Shown in pieces: positions 26,461 through 34,685 of a stretch of 64,000 bases of DNA. How positions within the stretch are numbered: position 1 is the first letter of the stretch; every line of letters starts with the position of its first letter. The notes under the pieces were generated by a model. It did no database searches, had not been told where the DNA came from, and saw only the letters and a program-made list of their open reading frames with translations. Source of the stretch: Alcanivorax nanhaiticus. GTDB taxonomy: Bacteria > Pseudomonadota > Gammaproteobacteria > Pseudomonadales > Alcanivoracaceae. Where the stretch lies: contig NZ_ARXV01000006.1 of assembly GCF_000756665.1 (NCBI RefSeq), positions 62,001 to 126,000 of the forward strand. The letters are read 5' to 3'. A program made the translations under genes and the position numbers.

Positions 26461-26545
26461 GAGTTACGAGAAGCGAGTTTCGAAAACCTCAAATCCCAAA
26501 AGGCAGGCAGTTTTTGCCTTTCGAAACTCGCTTCTCGTAACTCGC
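26461..26545. repeat. Heptad-arm inverted repeat with perfect 25-bp arms (element I)
   Basis: The left arm 26461-26485 (GAGTTAC, GAGAAGC, GAGTTTC, GAAA) is exactly the reverse complement of 26519-26543. The 33-base spacer contains a nested AAAGGCA/TGCCTTT-type hairpin. It lies between convergent genes, nine bases after one stop and eight bases before the other. A long perfect stem like this should be a very stable RNA hairpin on either strand. Confidence 0.9.
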
Positions 26546-26552
26546 TAATCCC

Positions 26553-27740
26553 CTACCAGCTCGACCCCGCCTGAATATACCATGCAGTATCCTCAGGCCC
26601 TCTCGCCACATCGATCCCCATGGTCATGCCATAGCGGCGAGCCATGAGATAACGGAAACCTGCGCCATAGCTGTTCGCCACCTCTGCATCCGACAACTCA
26701 CCGATATTCTCTGCGGCACGCCCACCCCCAGCGAAGAAATTGAAACGCCAGCGCATGGTGGCTTTCCAGGTCGCTTCCACTTCTGCGACGGCCACTGATT
26801 TGCCCTGGTAGCGCACAGCGGGAACCCCTCGCAAGTCCACATAAGGCGATATATACGGAGGCAAGCGGGCGCTGTCACCGGCATCAATACCGTCATACTG
26901 CATCCGCAGGGCAAAATTAAAGTGTTCGTTCACGTTCCAGTAATTCAGCCCCTCCAAGGTATAGCTACCGTAATCCACATCACTGCCAATGCTGTCGCCG
27001 TACCAGACGTAATTGGCGGTGTAATAAAGTCCACTCTGGGGTGCCATGGGATTATCCCGGGAATCGTACTCTGCCAGCACGCCCAGACCCGACGTCCGGG
27101 TCGTCTCGCCCAGGTGATTCTCCAGAAAACGGTTTACGGCTTGCTCAAGACGCGGATTGGGTAGCTGAACGTTTTCTGCCAGGTCCAGCTCCACCTGACG
27201 ATAAGTCTGTCGAACCCCCATCATCCAGGGGCTGTCCGCCAGCCTGAATTTCAATTCCTGAATGGCCGCAGGCCCTTTCAGATTCAATTCAATGGGACGG
27301 TCGATGGTACGGCCACCAAAAGTATAAAAATCCAGGTTCAGATCGGGCACCAGTGCAAAGCCCCGGTAACGAATCGTATCGTTGCGCCAGAATCCAAGGT
27401 GCCCCGCCGCCGCCCCTCGGGTACCGTTCTCGGTAGCCGCCAGGCCCAGCACACTGATGTTGTTGGGCAGAATCGCCGACGCGTTGCCCTCCACCCGCTG
27501 CTGTTTCTGCTCCTCGCTTTCGTGGAAGAACACGCCGACCACACCCAAACCATTACCCACCGCCGGTTCGGTAATCACCACCGGTACGGGCATGAAACTC
27601 AGGGGCAATTCAGAGAGAAAGCGGCTGGCATCCGGCATGCCGTCTTCCGGATCGGTCATATAGTCTTCCATGAAACCCGCCTGCGCCGAGCCCCACAGAC
27701 CGCAGACTGCCACGGCCATCCCGATTCGTTTTATCCGCAT
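26553..27740 (-). CDS. BamA/TamA-family outer-membrane barrel protein
   Basis: 395 aa with a signal peptide (IGMAVAVCGLWGSAQA). It begins with a short N-terminal region (no clear full POTRA array) and continues as alternating strands typical of a 16-strand Omp85-like barrel; it ends ARGPEDTAWYIQAGSSW with an aromatic terminus. The ATG at 27740 has GGGAG five bases upstream and is preferred to 27770. Such short barrels occur beside lipases and phospholipases, and this one is divergent from a phospholipase D gene. The transported molecule is unknown. Confidence 0.85.
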   Translation of the reverse strand: MRIKRIGMAVAVCGLWGSAQAGFMEDYMTDPEDGMPDASRFLSELPLSFMPVPVVITEPAVGNGLGVVGVFFHESEEQKQQRVEGNASAILPNNISVLGLAATENGTRGAAAGHLGFWRNDTIRYRGFALVPDLNLDFYTFGGRTIDRPIELNLKGPAAIQELKFRLADSPWMMGVRQTYRQVELDLAENVQLPNPRLEQAVNRFLENHLGETTRTSGLGVLAEYDSRDNPMAPQSGLYYTANYVWYGDSIGSDVDYGSYTLEGLNYWNVNEHFNFALRMQYDGIDAGDSARLPPYISPYVDLRGVPAVRYQGKSVAVAEVEATWKATMRWRFNFFAGGGRAAENIGELSDAEVANSYGAGFRYLMARRYGMTMGIDVARGPEDTAWYIQAGSSW

Positions 27741-27814
27741 ACCCACTCCCGGGTTTGTAATCCTGTCCATGCTGAGGTTTGATTACCTCATTAATAACGA
27801 ATCCTACAGTCGCC

Positions 27815-29371
27815 ATGACCGCACTGCCAAAACATGCCTCAATTCTGATTCTGATGACGCTGCTTTCCGCAGGCTGCCAGAGTGCCCCACCGTACGACCC
27901 GCAGCAGCGGCCGGAAAGCACCACGCTGGTCAATACCGACTCGCCACTGGTGAAAGGGCTGCGCGTCATGGAAGCGGATCATCAGGGCGAATCCGGCTTC
28001 TATCTACTCCACGACGGTCTGTCCGCTTTCCTTGCCCGCATTGCGCTAATCGAGAGTGCCCAAACCAGTCTGGATCTGCAGTACTACATCTTTACCAATG
28101 ATGTTACCGGGCGGATCATCGTCAGCCGCCTGCTGAATGCAGCCGACCGTGGCGTGCGTGTGCGGGTACTGGTGGATGACATGGGCACCCGACTCCATAA
28201 TCCGCTCGTGGCACGACTGGACCAGCACCCCCACATCGAAATCCGTGTTTTCAATCCAGTGGCGTCCCGCAATGGCGTTTCCCGGAACTGGGAAATTCTC
28301 AAGGATTTCAGCCGCACCAACCATCGCATGCATAACAAGCTCATGGTGGCAGATGGCGTGGCCATCATTACCGGCGGACGTAACCTGGGAGATGTGTATT
28401 TCTCCAGTACCAACATCGATTTTCAGGACATCGATATTCTTGCCGTTGGCCCCATCGTGCCGCCGGCCAGTGGCAGCTTCGACGAGTACTGGGCCTATCC
28501 CGCCAGCGTGCCTGGGCACCTGCTACTTGATGCCGATGATACCGACACGGACCTGGCCACCCTGCGCGAGAACCTGGCCGACTTTCTTGAAGAGCAAAAA
28601 AATTCTGAATTCATCAACGCATTGCGGACCAGCACCCTGAGCCAGGCGCTAGTGGATAGCAAAGTTCCGTTCCATTGGGGCAATGCCTCCCTGCTGGTGG
28701 ATACGCCAAAGAAAGTCCTTGAACACGCAGATTTGCATGAATCTTTCTATCTTGGCGCTGATCTGAAAACCATTCTTGAATCCAGCCGGGATCGGGTAAA
28801 GATCAGCTCCGCCTACTTTGTTCCCGGCGACCAGGGAGTGGAGTTATTCAACAGCCTGGAAGAACGGGACGTGGCGGTGCAGATTCTCACCAATTCTCTC
28901 AGCACCACGGATGTGGCGATCGTCCACAGCGGCTACATGGATTATCGCAAGCCCTTGCTGAAGGGCGGAGTCGAACTCTGGGAGTTACGTTCTACCGCCG
29001 GGCAACAAAAGCGCATGCACTGGTTTAAAGGCAAGTCTCGAGCCAGCTTGCACGCCAAAACCATGGTCATTGATGATCGTCTTTCCGTAGTGGGTTCCGT
29101 GAACCTGGACGCGCGCTCCATCCTGCAGAACACGGAAATTGCCTTGCTTATCGACAGCCCGGCCATCAATCAGGAGCTCAGTGACCTTTTTGACCGTTGG
29201 GTGGCCGGCGATTCCGCGTGGTCAGTACAATTCAACGATGAAGGAGACCTGCGCTGGATTGCCGACACCCCACAGGGCCGGCTGGAAGAAGAACATGACC
29301 CGGAAACCTCCGGCTGGTCACGTTTCAAGATCTGGCTGCTGTCCTGGCTGCCCATCGACAGTCAGATTTAG
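27815..29371 (+). CDS. Phospholipase D / cardiolipin synthase-like lipoprotein (ClsC-like)
   Basis: 518 aa lipoprotein (LILMTLLSAGCQSAPP). Two HKD motifs are complete: HNKLMVADGVAIITGGRN (about residue 172) and HAKTMVIDDRLSVVGSVN (about 412), each with the trailing GG/GS-N. This is the layout of ClsC/YmdC-type PLD-superfamily enzymes that make cardiolipin from two phospholipids; other PLD activities are possible. I used ATG 27815; a TTG at 27779 also opens the frame. The barrel gene is divergent. A palindrome begins on the last base of its stop. Confidence 0.87.
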   Translation: MTALPKHASILILMTLLSAGCQSAPPYDPQQRPESTTLVNTDSPLVKGLRVMEADHQGESGFYLLHDGLSAFLARIALIESAQTSLDLQYYIFTNDVTGRIIVSRLLNAADRGVRVRVLVDDMGTRLHNPLVARLDQHPHIEIRVFNPVASRNGVSRNWEILKDFSRTNHRMHNKLMVADGVAIITGGRNLGDVYFSSTNIDFQDIDILAVGPIVPPASGSFDEYWAYPASVPGHLLLDADDTDTDLATLRENLADFLEEQKNSEFINALRTSTLSQALVDSKVPFHWGNASLLVDTPKKVLEHADLHESFYLGADLKTILESSRDRVKISSAYFVPGDQGVELFNSLEERDVAVQILTNSLSTTDVAIVHSGYMDYRKPLLKGGVELWELRSTAGQQKRMHWFKGKSRASLHAKTMVIDDRLSVVGSVNLDARSILQNTEIALLIDSPAINQELSDLFDRWVAGDSAWSVQFNDEGDLRWIADTPQGRLEEEHDPETSGWSRFKIWLLSWLPIDSQI

Positions 29372-29427
29372 GAGCCTCTGAAGAACTCCTTGCGTACTCA
29401 GCGTGCAAGGAGTTATTTAGAGGCTCC
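29371..29427 (+). terminator. Nested palindrome directly after the phospholipase D stop
   Basis: GGAGCCTCT (29371-29379) pairs with AGAGGCTCC (29419-29427), and AACTCCTTGC (29384-29393) pairs with GCAAGGAGTT (29405-29414). It begins on the final G of the TAG. It could be a terminator, or the two ends of a very short MITE-like element; the motif GGAGCCTCTGAA also appears near 8971. Confidence 0.65.
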
Positions 29428-29432
29428 CTAGT

Positions 29433-29520
29433 CAGTTTCGAGATACGAGTCACGAGTTTCGAAGAGCACAACCCCTGATTCCACGGTCAAGGCCTTTCGC
29501 CACTCGCGACTCGTCACGCG
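29433..29520. repeat. Heptad-arm inverted repeat, GAGTTTC class (element J)
   Basis: The left arm is CAGTTTC, GAGATAC, GAGTCAC, GAGTTTC (29433-29460). The right arm (29495-29520) is TTTCGCC, ACTCGCG, ACTCGTC, ACGCG. It follows the nested palindrome after the phospholipase D gene and lies about 45 bases before the 3' end of the small lipoprotein gene. Confidence 0.8.
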
Positions 29521-29564
29521 GTGACGGCCTTGCTATTGCCCGGTGCCCCACCGCCAAAGTCGCC

Positions 29565-29789
29565 TCAAGCTTCTCCCGCCTCACCCAGACAGACCGCATC
29601 AAAGGCCTCTTCGGCATCTTCGTAGCCATGCGCTTCGGCGAGCTCCCAGCTGCGCACACACTCCTGCGTGCCCGGGCACCATTCATAACCTCCCGAGCCC
29701 AGGCAGCCGTGACGGTCACGATCAGCGCCCACCGGTTTGGGGCCGCAGCCCACCAACAACAGCATCGCCACCAGCATCATCACTCTCAT
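29565..29789 (-). CDS. Small lipoprotein, conserved cysteine-rich (unknown function)
   Basis: 74 aa. It has a lipobox (VAMLLLVGCGPKPV) and a compact Cys motif, GCLGSGGYEWCPGTQECVRSW, then YEDAEEAFDAVCLG. This pattern is common in short proteobacterial peptidase-inhibitor-like or envelope lipoproteins of unknown role. GGAG lies seven bases before ATG 29789. A longer frame from 29987 has no ribosome site and no signal sequence at its start, so the shorter start is chosen. It is divergent from the DUF3348 operon. Confidence 0.75.
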   Translation of the reverse strand: MRVMMLVAMLLLVGCGPKPVGADRDRHGCLGSGGYEWCPGTQECVRSWELAEAHGYEDAEEAFDAVCLGEAGEA

Positions 29790-29947
29790 CGCCCATCTCC
29801 CGCTGAAATATTGCCCAGTATTACAGAAATACGCCCCATATCCCTCAACCGACAGACGCATTATCATCCCTCCCCTTTCCCGATTAGAATGTTCGGCTCG
29901 CCGCGCGGGATTCCCCGCCCGGCACAGTGACACCGAATGTGACACCA

Positions 29948-30748
29948 ATGGATCGCCACCCCATGCACAGGACGCAACCGCGCACACAATCCGGCCTTCC
30001 CGGCAGCCGCCTGGTGCAGCTGCTGAATAGCCTGGACAGCAAGGCTGCCCGTGCCAGCCACGGCGATTTTGCCGAGCGCCTCGGTCGGCTTTTCGATCTG
30101 TCTGATGCCATTTCTCTGGACGGTGCCACCCGCTATAGCCCCAAAGGCCCGTTTAGTGGCGCTGAGGAGCTGCCCCAGCAGCTGCAGGACGACCTGCTGA
30201 AAACCCGCCGTGCCCTGTTGGATTATCTCGGCCGCAGTTTTTCCGGGGAAAAGGCCGCTTCAGTGGTTGCACTGCCTCCATTACGTGACGATGCCGACGC
30301 CGAGAAGCGGCCCAGCTTCAGCGCTTACGAACGCTTCTATCAGGCTCACCAACGGCAGATGATCGCCGGGCTGAGCAATCTGCGCCTGCGCTGCCGGCGC
30401 CTGCTGGCCGGACACAGTGCTCCGCTGGCACACCTGGCCGAGCTGGATGCCGTATTTGAAAGCGGTCTGGCCAGCTATGCCCGTCAGGGATTCGCCGCTC
30501 TGGCCGGCGTACTCGAACAACGTTATCGCCTGCTCTGGCAGCAGCGCGACCCTTTCCACACTCCCGCCGACTGGCTGGGCCCGCAAGGCTGGCTCACCCA
30601 ATTTCGGCAGGAACTGAAAATGCTGTTACTGGCCGAACTGGATGCCCGACAAGAACCGGTTCTTGGCCTGCTCGCGGCGGCTCGGGAGGCGACCGAAACT
30701 GCCCCCGCCGGCGCGCATGACACCAATGAGGTAAGCCCCACTCCATGA
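29948..30748 (+). CDS. DUF3348 domain-containing protein (first gene of motor-like operon)
   Basis: 266 aa, soluble, helical, rich in Arg and Leu. The stretch LSNLRLRCRRLLAGHSAPLA, then LAELDAVFESGLASYARQG, is characteristic of DUF3348. It begins RHPMHRTQPRTQSG; alternative starts are GTG 29927 or ATG 29963. It overlaps the DUF802 gene by four bases (ATGA). DUF3348 is found almost only in the order DUF3348-DUF802-OmpA-DUF2894, to my knowledge, so its job is tied to that complex; the function is unknown. Confidence 0.8.
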   Translation: MDRHPMHRTQPRTQSGLPGSRLVQLLNSLDSKAARASHGDFAERLGRLFDLSDAISLDGATRYSPKGPFSGAEELPQQLQDDLLKTRRALLDYLGRSFSGEKAASVVALPPLRDDADAEKRPSFSAYERFYQAHQRQMIAGLSNLRLRCRRLLAGHSAPLAHLAELDAVFESGLASYARQGFAALAGVLEQRYRLLWQQRDPFHTPADWLGPQGWLTQFRQELKMLLLAELDARQEPVLGLLAAAREATETAPAGAHDTNEVSPTP

Positions 30749-32958
30749 AACGTTATCTATTTGCTGCGCCCTTTGTGATTGGCGCTATCGCGGTCCTGTG
30801 GATCGCCATCACCTTTATCAGCCAGCCCGTAGCCTTCACCGTGACGGCTATCATTGCTGCCGTCTACGCCATGGGTTTCGCCGAGCTGTTACGCTTCCGC
30901 CGTAATACCGCCGCGCTGGATGATCGTCTGAACGATCTCCCCGACAGCCGAGAAAACCTGCGTCACTGGCTGCAAAGCCTGCCGGTACCACTGCGTCACA
31001 GCGTGCAGCGCCGCATCGACGGCCACCCCGCCGCTCTGCCCGGCCCGGTCCTGACTCCGTACCTCACCGGCCTGCTGGTCATGCTCGGCCTGCTGGGTAC
31101 CTTTGTGGGCATGATCGTGACCCTGCAGGGCGCCGCCACCGCCCTGGACGGCAGCAGCGAACTCACCGCCATCCGTAGCGCCCTGTCTGCCCCTATTGCC
31201 GGGCTGAGCCTGGCCTTTGGCACCTCCATCGCCGGGGTCGCGGCCTCCGCCATGCTCGGCCTGACCGCCACCCTGTGCCGTCGCGACCGCATGCTGATCT
31301 CGCGCAGGCTGGACACTCTCAGCGACACCACCCTGCATGCCTTCTCACTGGATCATCAGCGCGAGGCCGCCTATCAGGCACTGCATCAACAGAGTGAAAC
31401 CTTCCCGGCACTGGTGGATGCCCTGCAGGCGCTGGCAACCCGAATGGAAGGCCTGGGCTCCGAACTGCGCGACAGCCTCACCGGCAATCAGCAGCAGTTT
31501 CATGAGGCTGTGAACAGCCAATACCGTCAGCTGGCCAATGATGTCAGCCAGTCCCTCAAGGACACCCTGGCCGACAGCAGCCGCCTGGCGGTGGAAAACA
31601 TCCAGCCGCTGATGGAAAGCTCCCTGGCCACCCTTAACCAGCAGGTGGAAGGTACCCATGCCCGTCTTGCCGAGCTCACCGAAAAGCAGCTCAGTGAACT
31701 GACCAAAGAATTCCGCGCCACCACCGAGGCTGCCGCCAACCACTGGCAGCAGGGACTGGATACCCATCAGCAAACCAGCGCCCGACTGGTCAGCGATATC
31801 AGCACCTCACTGGCCGAGCACCACGACCGCTTCAAGAGCAACAGCGACACCCTGCTCGAGCAGTTGCGCGACAGCCAGCAAGGCCTGGCTGAACAGAGCC
31901 GCGAGCAACTGCAGGCGGTGGCCGAGCAGTTCGAGCAGGCCAGCCGCAGCGGCCAGCAACACTGGCAGGAACAACTGGCCGACCAACAGGCCCAACATGA
32001 CCGTCAGCTGCAGGAAGCCCGTGATGCCCAGGCCGCCCTTGCCGAACAGCAGCAAAGCCGCCTGAATGCCGCCACCGGCGAATTCAGCCAGGCCATTCAG
32101 CAGGCCGGCGAACGGTGGCAGCAGCACAACAGCCAGCAACAGCAGAGCAATGAACAACTGCTGCAAGCCCTGCGCGATACATTCAGCAACAACAATGAAC
32201 AGTTCCAGAGCAGCACCGCCACCCTGCTGGACGGTCAGCGCGAAGGTCTTGATCAGCTGGTGAGTGGCATCCGTGAAGAACTGACCGCCCTGCGTGACGC
32301 CGAGGCCGAACGCGCCGGTGCCGCCAGCGAACGTCTCGCAGCCTTGGAAGGTACCGTCAGCGAGCATCTGACCCGCCTTGGCACCGCACTGGAAGCACCC
32401 ATGACCCGCCTGATCGAAACCGCCTCGGAAACCCCGAAAGCGGCGGCGGAAGTGATCACCCGCCTGCGCGAGGAAATGACCCGCAGCAGCGAGCGTGACA
32501 ACGAATTGCTGGAAGAGCGCCAGCGCATCACTGAAGAGCTGGATCAGCTGCTCAGCAACCAGCGCGACGCGGCCACCGCCCAGCGTGAGGCCATCGAGAC
32601 CCTGATCACCCGCGCCAGCGAGACTCTCAGCCAGGTGGGCGACACCTTCACCCAGCAGGTCAGTGAGCAGAGCGAACGGCTCAATGAAGTGGCCGGCGAT
32701 GTCACCGGCAGCGCTGCCGAAGTGGCCAGCCTCAGCGACTCGTTCGCCGCCGCTGTGCAGCTGTTCAGCGACAGCAACGACAAGCTGCTGGATAACCTGC
32801 AGAAGGTAGAGGCCGCACTGGACAAGTCTGCCATCCGCGCCGATGAGCAACTGGCCTACTACGTGGAACAAGCCCGTGAAGTGATCGAACTGAGCATGAC
32901 CTCCCAGAAAGACGTGATCGACGCCCTGGGCAACCTGTCTGCGGCCGAGGCCAGCTGA
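30745..32958 (+). CDS. DUF802 protein: MotA/TolQ/ExbB-like membrane domain with long helical tail
   Basis: 737 aa. Residues ~4-24 and ~28-47 are two membrane helices. A second pair follows, at ~104-127 (LTGLLVMLGLLGTFVGMIVT) and ~147-178 (APIAGLSLAFGTSIAGVAAS), with the small-residue patterns of MotA/TolQ/ExbB stators. Residues ~200-737 are a Gln/Ala/Glu/Ser-rich amphipathic helix-forming tail. Such a ~540-residue helix would span about 80 nm by simple arithmetic (0.15 nm per residue). The architecture recalls ZorA of Zorya defence systems. The role is unknown. It overlaps the gene before by four bases and shares one base with the next. Confidence 0.85.
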   Translation: MKRYLFAAPFVIGAIAVLWIAITFISQPVAFTVTAIIAAVYAMGFAELLRFRRNTAALDDRLNDLPDSRENLRHWLQSLPVPLRHSVQRRIDGHPAALPGPVLTPYLTGLLVMLGLLGTFVGMIVTLQGAATALDGSSELTAIRSALSAPIAGLSLAFGTSIAGVAASAMLGLTATLCRRDRMLISRRLDTLSDTTLHAFSLDHQREAAYQALHQQSETFPALVDALQALATRMEGLGSELRDSLTGNQQQFHEAVNSQYRQLANDVSQSLKDTLADSSRLAVENIQPLMESSLATLNQQVEGTHARLAELTEKQLSELTKEFRATTEAAANHWQQGLDTHQQTSARLVSDISTSLAEHHDRFKSNSDTLLEQLRDSQQGLAEQSREQLQAVAEQFEQASRSGQQHWQEQLADQQAQHDRQLQEARDAQAALAEQQQSRLNAATGEFSQAIQQAGERWQQHNSQQQQSNEQLLQALRDTFSNNNEQFQSSTATLLDGQREGLDQLVSGIREELTALRDAEAERAGAASERLAALEGTVSEHLTRLGTALEAPMTRLIETASETPKAAAEVITRLREEMTRSSERDNELLEERQRITEELDQLLSNQRDAATAQREAIETLITRASETLSQVGDTFTQQVSEQSERLNEVAGDVTGSAAEVASLSDSFAAAVQLFSDSNDKLLDNLQKVEAALDKSAIRADEQLAYYVEQAREVIELSMTSQKDVIDALGNLSAAEAS

Positions 32959-33623
32959 TGGAAGAGCTCCACGACGACGCCCAGGCCTCACCGGTCTGGG
33001 CCATCTTTTCTGACCTGATGGCAGCCCTGGTGGGCATCCTGGTACTGGTACTGGTGTGGGTCATCGGCATCCAGCTGGAGCTGAGCCAGTCGCTGGAACA
33101 GGAAAAGGAAAAGCGCCTCGCTGAAGAACAGCGCCGCATGGCCCTGGAACAGGCGCTGGCCGATCCGCTGGCCAGCGGCCGGGTGACCTTCCGCGATGGC
33201 CGCATCGGCATCAGCGGCAGCGTGTTGTTCCAGATCAACTCCGACCAACTCCAGGAAGAGGGTGAAGTCCTGCTCAAGGATCTGGTCAAACCGCTGCAGC
33301 TGTATCTGGATCAACATGACGAAATGCTCATGGTCAGCGGCTTCACCGATGACCTGCCGATCCAGCGCGGCAACAGCCGCTATGAAGACAACTGGGGGCT
33401 TTCTGCCCAGCGGGCCCTCACCGTCACCCGCACCCTGATTGATCAGGGCATGCCGGAAGACCAGGTGTTCGCCGCTGCCTTTGGTCCGCATCAGCCGGTG
33501 GTCCCCAACGACGACAGCGCCGCCCGCGCCAAAAACCGCCGCGTCGAACTGACGACCGTACCGCGCCGCAACACCGACAATATTGAAGACGCCTCGGCAG
33601 AAACGGAGAGCGGCAATGGCTGA
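32958..33623 (+). CDS. OmpA/MotB-like protein with ion-binding transmembrane Asp
   Basis: 221 aa. A short cytoplasmic N-terminus leads into one membrane helix, FSDLMAALVGILVLVLVWVI (about 17-36), with Asp19 at the position of the ion-carrying Asp of MotB. Residues ~90-205 form an OmpA-like peptidoglycan-binding domain (VLFQINSDQL, VSGFTDDLPI, NWGLSAQRALTVTRTL, RAKNRRVEL). It is thus a stator-type B subunit for the upstream MotA-like protein. The last bases overlap the DUF2894 start. The ZorB/MotB analogy is inference from architecture. Confidence 0.87.
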   Translation: MEELHDDAQASPVWAIFSDLMAALVGILVLVLVWVIGIQLELSQSLEQEKEKRLAEEQRRMALEQALADPLASGRVTFRDGRIGISGSVLFQINSDQLQEEGEVLLKDLVKPLQLYLDQHDEMLMVSGFTDDLPIQRGNSRYEDNWGLSAQRALTVTRTLIDQGMPEDQVFAAAFGPHQPVVPNDDSAARAKNRRVELTTVPRRNTDNIEDASAETESGNG

Positions 33624-34326
33624 AGCCATGTCCCTTTCTGAACTGACAGAACGTGTCGATGCCCTGCAAACGCGGGGGGCCGAGCAGTTCGATCCCGTCG
33701 CCTTCCGTTTCCTGCAGAGCCAGTGCAAACGGCTGGCGCAGCTTCGCCACAACAGCCCTCGCACCCTGGCCCGCCTTGGCGATGCAATCACCCAGCTGCA
33801 GCAACGACTGGACGATTGCCAAAAGGCTGTGGAACAGAAATGGGACCGGCAACAGCAACCCGAACTAACGCCGTTATACGAACAACAGGCTTTTAAAAGT
33901 CTGTTGCGTCAGCTGTCGCCTGCACCTTCCGTTTCGCCATTGGCAGAAGTGCTTGCCCTGCTAAAATTGCATGGCAACAACACCCCGGAACCGGAAAATC
34001 TCGACCCGCTAAGGGTCATGCTGCAGGAACAGGAAGGGAATCTGTTTGCGCAAGAAAATGCCGTACCGCAGCCAGTCAATGAAGGTCCACGCGAACTGAA
34101 AGCCCTGAGCCGGGTACGCGCCGGTCAGCAACAACAGCGCAAACGTCGCCGCATCGAAGACGCCCTTACCCAGACGCCCAGTGACGCCGGCCCCCTCAAC
34201 TCCCACCGCCTGGTTACCCGCGCCATCAGCGCCCTGCAGGAATTATCCCCTGCCTATCTGGATCACTTCGTCAGCTATGTGGATACGCTGATGGTGCTGG
34301 AAAAAGCCGGTAAAAAGCGCGGCTGA
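33616..34326 (+). CDS. DUF2894 domain-containing protein (last gene of motor-like operon)
   Basis: 236 aa, soluble, strongly helical, rich in Gln, Arg and Leu. It contains the DUF2894-type MSLSELTERVDALQTRGAEQ beginning and the C-terminal SHRLVTRAISALQELSPAYL, then DHFVSYVDTLMVLE. GGAG lies about seven bases before ATG 33616, and the frame overlaps the OmpA gene by eight bases. Function is unknown; it is probably a cytoplasmic partner of the DUF802 tail. Confidence 0.8.
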   Translation: MAEAMSLSELTERVDALQTRGAEQFDPVAFRFLQSQCKRLAQLRHNSPRTLARLGDAITQLQQRLDDCQKAVEQKWDRQQQPELTPLYEQQAFKSLLRQLSPAPSVSPLAEVLALLKLHGNNTPEPENLDPLRVMLQEQEGNLFAQENAVPQPVNEGPRELKALSRVRAGQQQQRKRRRIEDALTQTPSDAGPLNSHRLVTRAISALQELSPAYLDHFVSYVDTLMVLEKAGKKRG

Positions 34327-34445
34327 TACGCTTTTGCGTGAAACACTGCCTCCACAGCAGGAGGCAGGCCTGCAAGCGATGGGCACAAAAAGCAGGATCA
34401 AGCTGCACGTTCCGAAAGGCAAAAAAGCCGCTTTGCATTTCAGGT

Positions 34446-34520
34446 TTTCGAAACTCGAAACTCATACCTCGTCACTGGCTCTTTATCGCCTGCAGGCAGG
34501 TTCCTACGGGGGCTGGCTTG
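34446..34520. repeat. Right half of a GAGTTTC-class composite element (element K)
   Basis: Heptads GAAACTC, GAAACTC, ATACCTC, GTCACTG (about 34450-34476) form a right arm without a clear left arm. They are followed by TATCGCCTGCAGGCAGGTTC (34486-34505), the right outer arm of the composite elements. The 34327-34685 gap holds this remnant plus a small GCCTCC/GGAGGC hairpin near 34349-34366 and no gene. Confidence 0.6.
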
Positions 34521-34685
34521 TCGCCGCTCGCCATCGCGGTGAAACCGTGGCATGTACACAGTGGGCACAGCGGCCATAGCAGCACAAACGGCCAATCTCC
34601 TACGCACAACATCACCAACCTCGCACACGCCCCCCGGCACAACCCGCTTAGACTGCACTGCGTTATTCTTGGAATGCGAGCCACA

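Noticed and set aside
29948..34326. Zorya defence system
   Set aside because: A-like and B-like subunits are present, but there is no ZorC, ZorD helicase/nuclease or ZorE; I describe it as a related but separate motor-like operon.
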